Both the position numbers and the translations under genes were made by a program. Shown here one piece after another: positions 32,090 to 42,335 of a stretch of DNA of 64,000 nucleotides. This stretch comes from Flagellimonas zhangzhouensis. Its GTDB lineage: Bacteria; Bacteroidota; Bacteroidia; Flavobacteriales; Flavobacteriaceae. The DNA is taken from the NCBI RefSeq assembly GCF_900102925.1, contig NZ_FNKI01000001.1:496001-560000 (forward strand), given 5' to 3'. The notes beneath the pieces were generated by a model that ran no database searches, was not told the DNA's origin, and saw nothing but the letters and a program-made list of their open reading frames with translations. Every line of letters begins with the position of its first letter. Position 1 is the first letter of the stretch.

Positions 32090-32761
32090 TTATTTCTTCC
32101 CGCCAACCACAATTACAAATTCACCTTTGGGAGCTTTTTCAGTGAAGTGTTGCAAAACTTCTGAAAGCGTACCTCGAACGGTTTCTTCGTACAATTTGGT
32201 CAATTCGCGGGAAACGGAAACAGGTCGGTCCTCCCCAAAATATTCAGCAAAATGTGCTAAAGTTTTTAAAAGTTTATGCGGAGACTCATAAAAAACCATG
32301 GTTCGGGTCTCTTCGGCCAGTTGCTGCAATCGGGTTTGTCTTCCTTTTTTTACGGGCAAAAATCCCTCGAAAACAAATCGGTCGTTGGGCAGTCCACTAT
32401 TCACCAAGGCTGGAACAAATGCTGTGGCTCCTGGCAAGCATTCCACCTCTATATCATTTTCCACGCAAGCGCGTGTTAATAAAAAACCAGGGTCGGAAAT
32501 CGCTGGGGTTCCCGCATCGGAAATCAAGGCAAAAGTAGCCTCTCCTTTCAATTTTTGAACCAAGGATTCCACCTGTTTATGCTCATTGTGCATGTGGTGG
32601 CTCTGTAAGGGCGTATCAATTTCAAAATGTTTCAGCAGTTTGCCGCTGGTACGGGTATCTTCGGCCAGCACCACATCGACTTCTTTCAACACCTTAATGG
32701 CGCGTAAAGTGATATCCTCTAGATTTCCTATTGGGGTTGGAACAAGGTATAATTTTCCCAT
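32090..32761 (-). CDS. rsmI: 16S rRNA (cytidine-1402-2'-O)-methyltransferase RsmI
   Basis: 223 residues, normal for the Bacteroidetes version, which lacks the C-terminal extension of E. coli RsmI. Tetrapyrrole-methylase fold: MGKLYLVPTPIGNLEDITLRA, VVLAEDTRTSGKLL, SDAGTPAISDPG, LPGATAFVPAL and VFYESPHKLLKTL. Methylates the 2'-O of C1402 in the ribosomal P site. The gene follows the coiled-coil hypothetical gene at 32795 on the same strand after 33 bp. Confidence 0.95.
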   Translation of the reverse strand: MGKLYLVPTPIGNLEDITLRAIKVLKEVDVVLAEDTRTSGKLLKHFEIDTPLQSHHMHNEHKQVESLVQKLKGEATFALISDAGTPAISDPGFLLTRACVENDIEVECLPGATAFVPALVNSGLPNDRFVFEGFLPVKKGRQTRLQQLAEETRTMVFYESPHKLLKTLAHFAEYFGEDRPVSVSRELTKLYEETVRGTLSEVLQHFTEKAPKGEFVIVVGGKK

Positions 32762-32794
32762 AAACCAAAGTTACGGTCTTATTGGGAATTAGAT

Positions 32795-33490
32795 TTAAGA
32801 AAATCTTCTTTGAATCAATGCAATAAAACGGGTTTCGTATTCTTCTTTTCCTTTCCAGCCATCGTACTCGGGTTTTACCATGTTTTGGATGAAAGAAACA
32901 GAACGCTCCTCAGAATCGATAGTATTGAGCTGGGATAGCACACGAGTATAATCCTCCATGCTGTCATGGAAAAGATGCTTCACAAAGGCCAATTTATCAT
33001 TTAGGCCCACTTGCAAATCTTTGGCATGCCTATCATTAACAGATTTTACTTTTGTAGATTTTTCAGCCACAACTTGAGTATCTGCCTGTCCACCTACTTG
33101 CTCTTTATCATTTTTGATGACTTCTGGTTTGGCTACAAATTCAGCGAATACCCTTTCCAAATCTGCTTGGGATGGCATTTCCGAAACAATATCCTTGATA
33201 GTGGCCATCGAGGGTCTTGTAATAATATCATCTTGGTGAGGATTGCTTTCGGGCACAGAAATATTTCCACTTAGAACAGCATTGGCCAATTTTTCAAACC
33301 GAGTGGCGATGACATTTTTGGAAGTATCCACCTCAACATCACTCAATTTTTCATCGATAAACTTAAGTACGGCCAATTTTTCATAAATCTCTTTGGATTT
33401 TTCGTACATCGAGATCAAATCGGAATCCTCCCTAGCCGTAATAATTTCGGTGGATAGCTTGATCAACTCTTCCCGCAACTTCTTTATCAT
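32795..33490 (-). CDS. Conserved flavobacterial hypothetical protein, coiled-coil
   Basis: 231 residues. I do not recognise a named domain. The N-terminal 55 residues (KKLREELIKLSTEIITARED...YEKSKEIYEKLAVLKFI) form a likely coiled-coil. The middle (about 80-160) is polar and probably unstructured. The end (DKLAFVKHLFHDSMEDYTRVLSQLNTIDSEE) looks like a folded helical domain ending FIALIQRRFS. No signal peptide or membrane helix, so probably cytoplasmic. It lies between divergent tdk and rsmI. Confidence 0.75.
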   Translation of the reverse strand: MIKKLREELIKLSTEIITAREDSDLISMYEKSKEIYEKLAVLKFIDEKLSDVEVDTSKNVIATRFEKLANAVLSGNISVPESNPHQDDIITRPSMATIKDIVSEMPSQADLERVFAEFVAKPEVIKNDKEQVGGQADTQVVAEKSTKVKSVNDRHAKDLQVGLNDKLAFVKHLFHDSMEDYTRVLSQLNTIDSEERSVSFIQNMVKPEYDGWKGKEEYETRFIALIQRRFS

Positions 33491-33587
33491 AACTAATTTT
33501 CTTTACTTTAAAAATATAATCAATTTCTCGATTCTTTTAAGAACGAAAGGTTAAATTTTGTACTAAACTAGGGGTATATTTTTTTAG

Positions 33588-33595
33588 TAGCTTTG
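33588..33595 (+). promoter_or_regulatory. -7 element upstream of tdk
   Basis: TAGCTTTG is a perfect TAnnTTTG, 52 bp before the tdk ATG. No well-spaced TTTG -33 element is obvious. Confidence 0.5.
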
Positions 33596-33647
33596 TGCTT
33601 AGTCCCAATATAACGGGAAAACACACAATTTCGTTCAAAAATACGGT

Positions 33648-34292
33648 ATGTTTCTCGAAAACACGGTCAACCATAAAGAACAGTTTGGATGGATTGAGGT
33701 TATCTGCGGCTCCATGTTTTCAGGAAAAACCGAAGAGCTCATCCGTCGATTAAAAAGAGCCCAGTTCGCCAAACAAAAGGTAGAAATTTTTAAACCCATT
33801 GTGGATACACGATACCATGAAGAAATGGTAGTATCCCACGATTCCAATGAAATAAGATCCACTCCTGTACCTGCCGCGGCGAATATTCGATTGCTGGCAG
33901 ACGATTGCGATGTGGTGGGGATTGACGAAGCCCAGTTTTTTGATGATGAAATCGTTACGGTTTGCAATGATCTTGCCAATAGAGGGGTCCGCGTTGTGGT
34001 TGCAGGATTGGATATGGACTTTAAGGGCAATCCTTTTGGTCCCATGCCCGCTTTGATGGCCACTGCGGAGTATGTAACCAAGGTGCACGCAGTATGCACC
34101 CGTACAGGAAATTTGGCCAATTATAGCTTTCGTAAGTCGCATAACGACAATTTGGTGCTTTTGGGAGAAACCGAAGAATATGAACCTTTGAGCCGTGCCG
34201 CCTTTTTTAAAGCGATGCTGCGGGAAAGAATTAACGAAATGGATGTGGATTCGGAAGAAGTGACATCCAAAAAACAATCATCCAATGAGTAA
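33648..34292 (+). CDS. tdk: Thymidine kinase
   Basis: 214 residues, type II thymidine kinase. P-loop [17 protein letters not shown], Walker B-like [10 protein letters not shown] with the catalytic Glu, and the lasso region [18 protein letters not shown]. In most relatives the lasso zinc site has four Cys; here only the first Cys of the pair is visible, as in other Flavobacteria I recall, so zinc binding may be lost. Phosphorylates thymidine for salvage. The last 8 bp overlap the alr start (ATGAGTAA), which implies translational coupling. Confidence 0.94.
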   Translation: MFLENTVNHKEQFGWIEVICGSMFSGKTEELIRRLKRAQFAKQKVEIFKPIVDTRYHEEMVVSHDSNEIRSTPVPAAANIRLLADDCDVVGIDEAQFFDDEIVTVCNDLANRGVRVVVAGLDMDFKGNPFGPMPALMATAEYVTKVHAVCTRTGNLANYSFRKSHNDNLVLLGETEEYEPLSRAAFFKAMLRERINEMDVDSEEVTSKKQSSNE

Positions 34293-35394
34293 GGTGGGCG
34301 AAACAACATTGGTCCTCGACCTATCCGCCTTGGCTCACAATTACCACTATTTACGCTCTAAAATAAAGCCAGAAACCAAATTTTTGGGTGTGGTAAAAGC
34401 CTTTGCCTACGGAAGTGATATGGTGGTTATCGCTAAAAAACTAGAGCAGCTTGGCGCTTATTATTTGGCCGTTGCCTATGAGAACGAGGGTGTTTTGCTC
34501 AGAAATACAGGAATCAAACTTCCTATATTGGTGCTACATCCATTGGCTTCCAATTTTGAGGGTTTGATCAAGTACAATCTTGAGCCCAGTATCTATTCCA
34601 AAAACATACTAACCCAATTTTTAGCTGAAGCTAGCTCGAAACAGCTTGATGCCTATCCCATCCATATTAAATTCAACACCGGATTGAACCGTTTAGGGTT
34701 TTCTGAATCTGATTTGGACTTTATTTCAGATGAAATCAAGGAAAATAGAAATGTAAAAGTAGTCTCTACCTTTTCCCATTTAGCAGCTTCGGAAGATGCC
34801 AATGAACGGGAATTCAGCCTAAATCAGATTGCAGCGTTTAAAAAGTTAAGTGGTGCCCTTAATCAAAAGTTGGGCTATGCTCCAATGCGACACATGTTGA
34901 ACACTTCGGGTATCATCAATTATCCCGAAGCGCAATTTGAAATGGTTCGCAGCGGCATAGGATTGTACGGCTATGGAAACGAAGCTGCTGTGGATGCATC
35001 ACTTCAACCTGTGGCTACTTTAAAAACCATCATTTCACAAATTCATCATATTGGTCCAAACGAATCCGTAGGGTATAACCGTGCTTTTTCATCCCAAGAA
35101 CTGAAGAAAACTGCTACGTTGCCCATTGGCCATGCCGATGGCATTGGCAGACAATACGGTAAAGGAAAAGGGATTGTTACGATTCATGGTAAAAAAGCTC
35201 CCATAATTGGGAATGTTTGTATGGATATGATCATGGTGGATATTACAGGGATTGATTGCAAAGAGGGGGATGAAGTTTTAGTTTTTGGTCCTGACAAATC
35301 CGCAGAAAGTTTTGCGGAAGGGGCAAACACCATTTCCTATGAGATCCTTACTGCCATTTCTCAACGTGTAAAAAGAGAGGTTAAAGAAGGTTGA
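34285..35394 (+). CDS. alr: Alanine racemase
   Basis: 369 residues. Fold-type III PLP enzyme: [11 protein letters not shown] carries the PLP-binding Lys (usual motif VVKANAYG; here Phe replaces Asn), [10 protein letters not shown] holds the phosphate-binding region, and VGYNRAF contains the catalytic Tyr. Interconverts L- and D-alanine for peptidoglycan. The start overlaps the end of tdk by 8 bp. Length and C-terminus ([14 protein letters not shown]) are normal. Confidence 0.95.
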   Translation: MSKVGETTLVLDLSALAHNYHYLRSKIKPETKFLGVVKAFAYGSDMVVIAKKLEQLGAYYLAVAYENEGVLLRNTGIKLPILVLHPLASNFEGLIKYNLEPSIYSKNILTQFLAEASSKQLDAYPIHIKFNTGLNRLGFSESDLDFISDEIKENRNVKVVSTFSHLAASEDANEREFSLNQIAAFKKLSGALNQKLGYAPMRHMLNTSGIINYPEAQFEMVRSGIGLYGYGNEAAVDASLQPVATLKTIISQIHHIGPNESVGYNRAFSSQELKKTATLPIGHADGIGRQYGKGKGIVTIHGKKAPIIGNVCMDMIMVDITGIDCKEGDEVLVFGPDKSAESFAEGANTISYEILTAISQRVKREVKEG

Positions 35395-35468
35395 TTTCCC
35401 TAATATTTTGGTAAAATCATATGCTTTTTTGCTTAATTTGTCCCTGTTAACCAATACTTGACTATAAA

Positions 35469-35876
35469 ATGGGATTTTTAAAAGAGTTTAAAGACTTTGC
35501 GATGAAAGGAAACCTGGTGGATATCGCCGTAGGTTTCGTTATGGGTGCTGCTTTCAATAAAGTAGTTTCTTCTTTTACTGGTGGAATTGTTTCCCCATTG
35601 ATTGGATTGCTGTTCAAATCAGATTTCAACGATTTAAAATATGTGATAACAGAGGGGACTGTAAACGATGCAGGTGAAACAGTGGGTGAAATTGCAGTTC
35701 TATATGGTGCATTCTTGACCAATGTAATCGATTTCTTGATTGTTGCTTTCGTAATGTTCATGATCGTAAAAGGTGTGAACAAAATGAAGAAAAAAGAAGA
35801 ACCTGCTCCAGAAGCTCCAAAGGGTCCAACCCAAGAAGAGTTGTTGGCAGAGATTCGCGATTTGTTGAAGAAATAA
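35469..35876 (+). CDS. mscL: Large-conductance mechanosensitive channel
   Basis: 135 residues. Amphipathic N-terminus GFLKEFKDFAMKGNLVDIAVGFVMGAAFNKVVSSF leads into TM1 (pore helix with the GxxxG-like packing). A periplasmic loop about 55-75 follows, then TM2 (VIDFLIVAFVMFMIVKGVN) and a charged C-terminal helix (TQEELLAEIRDLLKK). The pentameric channel opens in hypo-osmotic shock. Stand-alone gene between alr and asd, with a hairpin downstream. Confidence 0.96.
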   Translation: MGFLKEFKDFAMKGNLVDIAVGFVMGAAFNKVVSSFTGGIVSPLIGLLFKSDFNDLKYVITEGTVNDAGETVGEIAVLYGAFLTNVIDFLIVAFVMFMIVKGVNKMKKKEEPAPEAPKGPTQEELLAEIRDLLKK

Positions 35877-35932
35877 AATCGTTGGTGCTGATTCATTTCA
35901 GCATCCCCGCTACATCACAATAACCATTTAAA

Positions 35933-35967
35933 AACCATCAATGTGTTTCGCTAACATGTTGATGGTT
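35933..35967 (+). terminator. Possible mscL terminator
   Basis: 9-bp perfect inverted repeat AACCATCAA / TTGATGGTT with a 17-nt loop, followed by GTTTTATTT, 57 bp after the mscL stop. Confidence 0.5.
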
Positions 35968-36017
35968 GTTTTATTTATAACATTTTGTTATTTTTTGATT
36001 ATTCATTGCTAAAATGC

Positions 36018-36047
36018 TTGTTTAACTCGCTGACTGAATTACCTTTG
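36018..36047 (+). promoter_or_regulatory. asd promoter
   Basis: TTG at 36018-36020, 19-bp spacer, TACCTTTG at 36040-36047: a perfect Bacteroidetes promoter 20 bp before the asd ATG. Confidence 0.7.
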
Positions 36048-36067
36048 CGGCAAGAAATTAAATTACA

Positions 36068-37081
36068 ATGAAAGTAGCAGTTGTTGGAGCCACCGGAATG
36101 GTAGGCGAAGTAATGTTGAAAGTGTTGGAAGAAAGAAACTTCCCTATTTCAGAATTGTTGTTAGTTGCCTCAGAACGTTCTGTGGGCAAAAAACTTACCT
36201 ATAAAAATGAGGAATTTACCGTAATCGGTTTGGCTGATGCTGTTGCCGCACAACCTGATATTGCCATTTTCTCAGCAGGTGGAGATACTTCATTAGAGTG
36301 GGCTCCCAAATTTGCGGAAGTAGGCACAACGGTAATCGATAACTCTTCTGCATGGCGAATGGACCCGACCAAAAAATTGGTGGTTCCAGAAATCAACGCA
36401 TCAGAATTGACAGCGGAGGATAAAATTATTGCCAACCCTAACTGCTCTACCATTCAATTGGTAATGGCATTGGATCCATTGCACAAAAAATACCAAATGA
36501 GACGTGTGATTGTTTCAACTTACCAATCCGTTTCTGGAACTGGGGTAAAAGCCGTTCAGCAAATGGAAAATGAGGCCGCTGGCATCGAAGGTGAAATGGC
36601 ATATCCTTACCCTATCAACCGAAATGCGTTGCCGCATTGCGATGTATTCTTGGACAATGGCTATACCAAAGAAGAAATGAAATTGGCTCGTGAGCCACAG
36701 AAAATATTGGACGATCGTACCTTTTCAGTTACGGCAACCGCAGTGCGTATCCCAACCGCTGGAGGACATTCCGAATCGGTAAACGTGGAGTTCCACAACG
36801 ATTTTGATTTGGCAGAAGTACGCACTATTTTAAGCGAAACGCCTGGAATCATTGTTCAGGATGATACTGCGAACAACTCTTACCCTATGCCGATTTATGC
36901 CAATGGAAAAGATGATGTTTTTGTGGGTAGAATCCGTAGAGATGAAACTCAACCGAATACGTTGAACATGTGGATCGTGGCCGACAACTTAAGAAAAGGG
37001 GCTGCTACCAACGCCGTTCAGATTGCAGAGTATTTGGTAGAAAACAATTTGGTTTCTAATACTTCTGAGACTGTTTCCTAA
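36068..37081 (+). CDS. asd: Aspartate-semialdehyde dehydrogenase
   Basis: 337 residues. NADP-binding VGATGMVGEVML at the start, SAGGDTS, NSSAWRM, and the active-site Cys in ANPNCSTIQLVMAL. STYQSVSGTG and the catalytic His region VRIPTAGGHSESVNVEF complete the family pattern. Makes aspartate semialdehyde for lysine, diaminopimelate, threonine and methionine. Monocistronic: own promoter upstream and a strong bidirectional terminator downstream. Confidence 0.96.
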   Translation: MKVAVVGATGMVGEVMLKVLEERNFPISELLLVASERSVGKKLTYKNEEFTVIGLADAVAAQPDIAIFSAGGDTSLEWAPKFAEVGTTVIDNSSAWRMDPTKKLVVPEINASELTAEDKIIANPNCSTIQLVMALDPLHKKYQMRRVIVSTYQSVSGTGVKAVQQMENEAAGIEGEMAYPYPINRNALPHCDVFLDNGYTKEEMKLAREPQKILDDRTFSVTATAVRIPTAGGHSESVNVEFHNDFDLAEVRTILSETPGIIVQDDTANNSYPMPIYANGKDDVFVGRIRRDETQPNTLNMWIVADNLRKGAATNAVQIAEYLVENNLVSNTSETVS

Positions 37082-37108
37082 GTTTTCCGAAGTAACGATA
37101 AAATAAAA

Positions 37109-37129
37109 AAGGGGCCTAATTGGCCCCTT
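37109..37129. terminator. Bidirectional terminator between asd and the subtilase gene
   Basis: 8-bp stem AAGGGGCC / GGCCCCTT with a 5-nt loop. A-run before and T-rich run after serve both convergent genes. Confidence 0.85.
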
Positions 37130-37148
37130 AATTTTTATAGTGGTAGTG

Positions 37149-38390
37149 TTAATTTACTCCGATAGTATCTGCATCCCCATCAGGATCGCCACTTACCGTT
37201 CCTCCATTGCTAATATTTCCTAATAGCAACAAGCCACAAGCATGTGGAGAAGCCATAGAGGTTCCACTAATGGTGTTGTATCCGCCTGGCCAAGTAGATT
37301 TGATGGCAACTCCAGGTTCACAGTAATCCACTGGTGGATTCCCATAGTTGGAAAAAGAAGCCCAGTTATCCCCTTCAGACATTGCAGAAATGGTATAAAT
37401 ATTATTTCCGTTGGCAGAAGCTGGTGATGAACCATTGGCATCCGAACTTTCATTACCTGCTGCAATTGCAAATTTTACTGTGGATGAAGCGCTAATTACT
37501 GCATCATTCACTGCTTGTGAGAATCCACCACCTAAACTCATGTTAGCAACATCGCCATTGGAAGCGTTGGCAGCCACAAAATCGATGCCCGCAATAACTC
37601 CAGAATAGGAACCGCTTCCTCTACGATCCAATACTTTAACTGGAATCACGGTTGCGCCTGCCGCAACACCAACAACGCCTATTTCATTGTCTAGAGCTGC
37701 AACAGTACCTGCCACATGGGTTCCGTGACCGTTTTTGTCAACAGAAAGGTCAGAATCAGGTCCATTGGTGAAGGCATTGTAGCCTCTACTTACATCAACA
37801 TTTAAATCCTCATGGGTAGATTCAATACCTGAATCAATGATCCAAGCTACGTTATTTCCAGTGTAGGTTGCACCACCATTAACTCTAGCAATTCCCCAAG
37901 GAATTTCTTGACCAGTGGTTCCTCCACCACCTCCACCACCTGGACCTTTGCCTGGAGGAGGCGCCAACGTGAACATTTGGTCTTTTTCAATATATGCTAC
38001 TCTTGGGTCTGATTTTAAAGTGTTGGCTTGATCACTGCTCAAACGCGCAGAAACTCCAGTCAACGTTTTGCTGTAAACTCGCTCGATGAGGTCACCCTTC
38101 ATTTGAAGACTTCCCAACACCTCAGTGGCCAATTGTTTTACAGCTCCTGTTGCCGATTTATAATCTGTTCCAAATTTTGCCCCTACATCGCCAGTAACTT
38201 TTTGGTCGAACACTACAATATAGGATCCATCAATTTCATAACTGCCCTGATTAAAAATCACTGCTTCTTCAGGAAGAATACTTTGATTTTCGGGGCTTTC
38301 CAACCCTGATTGAGAATCATCAGAACAAGAGAATAAAATCATCCCTGTGCTGGCCAATAAGACTGCGCTCTTTAAAAGAGGTTTTTTCAT
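37149..38390 (-). CDS. S8 subtilisin-like serine protease, lipoprotein
   Basis: 413 residues from the ATG giving MKKPLLKSAVLLASTG; another ATG 8 codons upstream (38414) is possible. The lipobox LFSC puts Cys near residue 22, so it is anchored in a membrane. An I9-like inhibitor propeptide follows (YIVVFDQKVTGD to VAYIEKDQMF), then a Gly-rich linker, then the catalytic domain: Asp in WIIDSGIESTHEDL, His in GHGTHVAGTVAA, Ser in SGTSMASPHACGLL. It ends shortly after the Ser helix with an Asp-rich tail (DPDGDADTIGVN). It may degrade proteins at the cell surface. Confidence 0.92.
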   Translation of the reverse strand: MKKPLLKSAVLLASTGMILFSCSDDSQSGLESPENQSILPEEAVIFNQGSYEIDGSYIVVFDQKVTGDVGAKFGTDYKSATGAVKQLATEVLGSLQMKGDLIERVYSKTLTGVSARLSSDQANTLKSDPRVAYIEKDQMFTLAPPPGKGPGGGGGGGTTGQEIPWGIARVNGGATYTGNNVAWIIDSGIESTHEDLNVDVSRGYNAFTNGPDSDLSVDKNGHGTHVAGTVAALDNEIGVVGVAAGATVIPVKVLDRRGSGSYSGVIAGIDFVAANASNGDVANMSLGGGFSQAVNDAVISASSTVKFAIAAGNESSDANGSSPASANGNNIYTISAMSEGDNWASFSNYGNPPVDYCEPGVAIKSTWPGGYNTISGTSMASPHACGLLLLGNISNGGTVSGDPDGDADTIGVN

Positions 38391-38675
38391 AATGCTAATA
38401 GTTTTAGTTTTCATTTGGTCTCAATGTAATACAATTCCTCACAATTTTATGTTACCATGTTACATTTTTATTAACATTACGTTAACGTTTTGAATTATTT
38501 AAGTGCAACCAGACTTTTAAAAATCTTAGCTTGTCAAGCTTTTTTCAACGTTTAAGGTTAGCACTTATAATGCCCTTTCTGTCTTTCTTTCACAAAATTC
38601 GTTAAAGCCGTATTTGACTTCTGGGGATTACTTGATTTTATGGTATTTTTATCAGAATCAATTCTAACAAATTAT

Positions 38676-40829
38676 ATGAAAAACATTAGTCTATTGGCTA
38701 CCATCGTTTTGTTGACGGCCTGTCAAAAAACTACCAAAAGAGAACCTATAGCAGTGACCTATCCTACAACAAAAAAAGTCGATACCGTAACGGACTATTT
38801 CGGCACCGAAGTAAAAGACCCATACCGCTGGTTGGAAGACGACCGAAGCGAAGAAACCGAAGCTTGGGTAAAACAACAAAATTCCGCCACCTTTGGTTAT
38901 TTGGATAAAATTCCATTCCGTGAAGACCTTAAAAACCGTTTGGAAAAGCTTTGGAACTACGAAAAAGTAGGCTCTCCTTTCAAAGAAGGTGACTATACTT
39001 ACTACTACAAAAACAATGGCCTCCAAAATCAATATGTGGTGTACCGCAAAAAAGGAGGTGGCGAAGAAGAAGTGTTTTTGGATCCAAATACCTTTTCTGA
39101 AGATGGGACAACCTCTTTAATGGGACTTAATTTTACCAAGGACGGTTCCAAAGCCGCTTATCTTATTTCAGAAGGGGGTAGCGATTGGAGAAAAGCTATC
39201 ACCATCGATACCGAATCCATGGAAATTGTGGAAGACACTTTGGTGGATATTAAATTCAGTGGCATTTCTTGGAAAGGGAATGAAGGCTTCTACTATTCCA
39301 GTTATGATAAACCTGAAGGCAGTGAACTTTCGGCCAAGACCGATCAACACAAATTGTACTATCATAAATTGGGAACACCGCAATCCGAGGATATAATCAT
39401 TTTTGGTGGTACCCCAGAAGAAAAACACCGTTATGTAGGTGGATATGTTTCCGAAGACCAAAACTACCTCTTCATTTCGGCATCTATTTCCACTTCTGGA
39501 AACAAGCTATTTTTGATGGACCTCACCAATCCAAATCCTGAATTGGTTACCATTTTAGGGGATACTGATTCGGATACTTACGTTATCGACAACGAAGGTT
39601 CCAAACTCTATTTGGTGACCGACCGTGAAGCGCCAAATAAAAAAGTGGTTGTGGTTGATGCATCAAACCCAACTCCTGAAAATTGGACGGATTTGATTCC
39701 AGAAACCGAAAATGTATTGACCGCAGGCACTGGTGGAGGTTACTTTTTCACGGAGTATATGGTGGATGCCATTTCCAAAGTGCTTCAATACGATTATGAT
39801 GGAAAATTGATTCGCGAAGTGCAATTGCCTGGTGTAGGCAGTGCTGGTGGATTTGGCGGCAAGAAAGAGGATAAGGAATTTTATTTCTCATTTACCAATT
39901 ACAACACACCAGGATCGTCCTATAAATTCAATGTTGAATCTGGCGAATACGAGCTGTATTGGAAACCTCAAATTGATTTTAATCCCGAGGATTATGAATC
40001 AAAGCAGGTATTCTACAATTCTAAGGATGGCACAAAAGTTCCGATGATCATCACCTATAAAAAAGGATTGGAATTGAACGGGAAAAACCCAACCATACTT
40101 TATGGTTACGGTGGCTTCAATATTAGTTTGACCCCCTCTTTTAGTATTGTAAATGCAGTTTGGATGGAGCAAGGTGGAGTGTATGCTGTTCCCAATCTAC
40201 GTGGAGGTGGAGAATATGGTAAAAAATGGCACATTGCTGGCACCAAACTTCAAAAGCAGAATGTTTTTGATGATTTTATCGCGGCAGCCGAGTATTTGAT
40301 TGCTGAAAACTATACTTCCAAAGAATATTTGGCCATCCGTGGCGGATCTAATGGTGGTCTTTTGGTGGGAGCCACCATGACCCAACGTCCAGATTTAATG
40401 CAAGTGGCTTTACCAGCTGTTGGTGTTATGGACATGCTTCGCTACCATACTTTTACCGCTGGAGCGGGATGGGCTTACGATTATGGCACATCGGAAGACA
40501 ACAAAGAAATGTTCGAATATTTGAAAGGATATTCTCCTGTACACAATGTAAAGGAAGGAACGTCTTATCCAGCAACTTTGGTGACAACTGGTGACCATGA
40601 TGATCGTGTGGTACCTGCACACAGTTTTAAATTTGCTGCCGAATTGCAGGAAAAACAAGCTGGAAATCAACCTACATTGATCAGAATTGAGACCAATGCA
40701 GGTCACGGAGCAGGAACTCCTGTGAGCAAGACCATTGAGCAATATGCCGATATTTTTGGATTTACCTTGTTCAATATGGGATATGATGAACTGCCTAACC
40801 AAGCCGTGCTAAAAGAATTTAAAGATTAA
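38676..40829 (+). CDS. Prolyl oligopeptidase (S9A), lipoprotein
   Basis: 717 residues from the ATG giving [17 protein letters not shown]; 12 upstream in-frame codons do not add a signal. The lipobox LTAC (Cys near 16) makes it an envelope lipoprotein. A seven-blade propeller (about 75-420) precedes an alpha/beta hydrolase domain with Ser in [12 protein letters not shown], Asp in [11 protein letters not shown] and His in TNAGHGAG. Cleaves short peptides after proline, probably in nutrient peptide use. Monocistronic; divergent from the subtilase lipoprotein gene with about 285 bp between starts, so the two peptidases may be regulated together. Confidence 0.94.
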   Translation: MKNISLLATIVLLTACQKTTKREPIAVTYPTTKKVDTVTDYFGTEVKDPYRWLEDDRSEETEAWVKQQNSATFGYLDKIPFREDLKNRLEKLWNYEKVGSPFKEGDYTYYYKNNGLQNQYVVYRKKGGGEEEVFLDPNTFSEDGTTSLMGLNFTKDGSKAAYLISEGGSDWRKAITIDTESMEIVEDTLVDIKFSGISWKGNEGFYYSSYDKPEGSELSAKTDQHKLYYHKLGTPQSEDIIIFGGTPEEKHRYVGGYVSEDQNYLFISASISTSGNKLFLMDLTNPNPELVTILGDTDSDTYVIDNEGSKLYLVTDREAPNKKVVVVDASNPTPENWTDLIPETENVLTAGTGGGYFFTEYMVDAISKVLQYDYDGKLIREVQLPGVGSAGGFGGKKEDKEFYFSFTNYNTPGSSYKFNVESGEYELYWKPQIDFNPEDYESKQVFYNSKDGTKVPMIITYKKGLELNGKNPTILYGYGGFNISLTPSFSIVNAVWMEQGGVYAVPNLRGGGEYGKKWHIAGTKLQKQNVFDDFIAAAEYLIAENYTSKEYLAIRGGSNGGLLVGATMTQRPDLMQVALPAVGVMDMLRYHTFTAGAGWAYDYGTSEDNKEMFEYLKGYSPVHNVKEGTSYPATLVTTGDHDDRVVPAHSFKFAAELQEKQAGNQPTLIRIETNAGHGAGTPVSKTIEQYADIFGFTLFNMGYDELPNQAVLKEFKD

Positions 40830-40849
40830 CTTTAATTCTAAGATATAAA

Positions 40850-40924
40850 CAGTCAATTCGAGCGGAGTCGAGAACCATTTTATTTGGGCTAATCAACAAA
40901 TCTCGGCTTCGCTCAACTTGACAG
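40850..40924. repeat. Imperfect inverted repeat of a type dispersed in Flavobacteria
   Basis: About 24-bp arms: CAGTCAATTCGAGCGGAG at 40850 and CTTCGCTCAACTTGACAG ending at 40924, around a 27-bp centre, with about 18 matching positions. It lies between the prolyl oligopeptidase and ABC genes, and its transcript could fold into a long hairpin. Confidence 0.6.
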
Positions 40925-40954
40925 ATTTCTTAAACTGACCTTTGATTCGCATAC

Positions 40955-41950
40955 ATGCTTAAAGTACAGATTGATTCCTTTGGCTACCAAGAAAAGCCGA
41001 TACTCAAGGACATTTTATTTGAAGTAGTCCCTGGGGAACATTTGGCCTTGATGGGTGAAAGTGGGTCGGGCAAGAGTACATTGCTCAAAATTATTTATGG
41101 ACTGCTCCATGTGGAGGATGGTTCCATTTTTTGGGGTGAACAAGAAGCTTTGGGACCTAATTTCAATTTGGTGCCTGGCGAACCTTATATGAAATATTTG
41201 GCACAAGATTTCGATTTGATGCCCTTTATTACCGTTGAGGAAAACATCGGTCAGTTTCTATCGGTATTTGAACGTGAAACCCATCAAGAGCGTATCCAAG
41301 AATTATTGGAGCTGATTGAATTGGAAGATTTTGCCAAAACCAAAGTCAAAAATTTGAGTGGTGGACAGCAACAAAGAGTAGCCTTGGCTAGAGTTTTGGC
41401 TCAAGAACCTGAAATTTTATTGTTGGACGAGCCTTTTGGACATATCGACAACTTTAAAAGGAACACGCTACGAAGAAAGTTGTTCCCCTACCTCAAGAAA
41501 AAAGGTATTACGGTACTTACGGCCAGTCATGATCCAAGTGATGTATTGCCATTTGCTGAACGCACCTTGATATTGGACAAGGGAGAATTAGTTGCACTCA
41601 ACACCACGAGGTACCTTTATAAAAATCCCCCTAATCATTATACAGCATCCTTATTTGGGCATGTTAACCAAGTGCCCATGAAACTTCTCAAATCATATTC
41701 TGAAATAGATAGGTCCGTGTTGGTATATCCTCATGAATTCAAATTTTCCGATGCTTCGGGTTTAAGGGTCGAAGTGACCAACAGCCTCTTTATGGGTAGT
41801 TTTTACCTCAACGAAAGTGAAGCCGAAGATGGTACCAAAATTCTCTTCAAAACGGACACTGAACAAGAAAGAGGGGACACTATTTTTCTTAATGTATCTT
41901 TGAAGACCATCAACAAGAGGCTTCAAGTTGGACAAAAAGCAAATACATAA
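40955..41950 (+). CDS. ABC transporter ATP-binding protein (stand-alone)
   Basis: 331 residues. Walker A GESGSGKSTLL, Q-loop AQDFDLMPFITVEENIG, signature LSGGQQQRVALAR, Walker B ILLLDEPFGHID, H-loop TASHDP. A C-terminal extension of about 110 residues (about 220-331; HVNQVPMKLLKSYSE, ...LRVEVTNSLFMGSFYL) resembles a TOBE-like regulatory domain, as in importer ATPases of the PotA/CysA kind. No permease is adjacent, so the partner is unknown. It overlaps the start of arfB by 23 bp. Confidence 0.87.
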   Translation: MLKVQIDSFGYQEKPILKDILFEVVPGEHLALMGESGSGKSTLLKIIYGLLHVEDGSIFWGEQEALGPNFNLVPGEPYMKYLAQDFDLMPFITVEENIGQFLSVFERETHQERIQELLELIELEDFAKTKVKNLSGGQQQRVALARVLAQEPEILLLDEPFGHIDNFKRNTLRRKLFPYLKKKGITVLTASHDPSDVLPFAERTLILDKGELVALNTTRYLYKNPPNHYTASLFGHVNQVPMKLLKSYSEIDRSVLVYPHEFKFSDASGLRVEVTNSLFMGSFYLNESEAEDGTKILFKTDTEQERGDTIFLNVSLKTINKRLQVGQKANT

Positions 41951-42332
41951 CGAATTACAATTTAAGGCTGTTCGAAGCAGTGGTGCTGGAGGGCAACACG
42001 TGAACAAAGTTTCCTCTAAAGTGGAGGTGTCTTTTAATATTGCATTATCGCAAGGATTATCCAATATCGAAAAGCAGCGAATTTTGCTCAAATTACAATC
42101 GCGTTTATCCAATGACGGTGTCTTGCTTTTGCAATGCGATGAAGCTAGAAGTCAGCACCGCAACAAAGATTTGGTGGTTAAACGACTTTTTGATGTGCTT
42201 ACAAAAGCATTTGAAATTCCCAAAAAACGAAAGAAAACAAAACCAACAAAGTCTTCCGTGGAAAAAAGGCTTAAACTAAAAAAGATGTCAGCGGAACGAA
42301 AAGCCACCCGTAAAAAACCGAATTGGGATTAG
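41928..42332 (+). CDS. arfB: Alternative ribosome-rescue factor ArfB (peptidyl-tRNA hydrolase)
   Basis: 134 residues. The release-factor GGQ loop is present: VRSSGAGGQHVNKVSSKVEV. The C-terminal tail is strongly basic (PKKRKKTKPTKSSVEKRLKLKK) and should enter the empty mRNA channel of a stalled ribosome. Hydrolyses peptidyl-tRNA on non-stop ribosomes. The start appears to be TTG at 41928, inside the upstream ABC gene, which gives MDKKQIHNEL and fits the family; this 23-bp overlap implies coupling. Confidence 0.92.
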   Translation: MDKKQIHNELQFKAVRSSGAGGQHVNKVSSKVEVSFNIALSQGLSNIEKQRILLKLQSRLSNDGVLLLQCDEARSQHRNKDLVVKRLFDVLTKAFEIPKKRKKTKPTKSSVEKRLKLKKMSAERKATRKKPNWD

Positions 42333-42335
42333 AAA

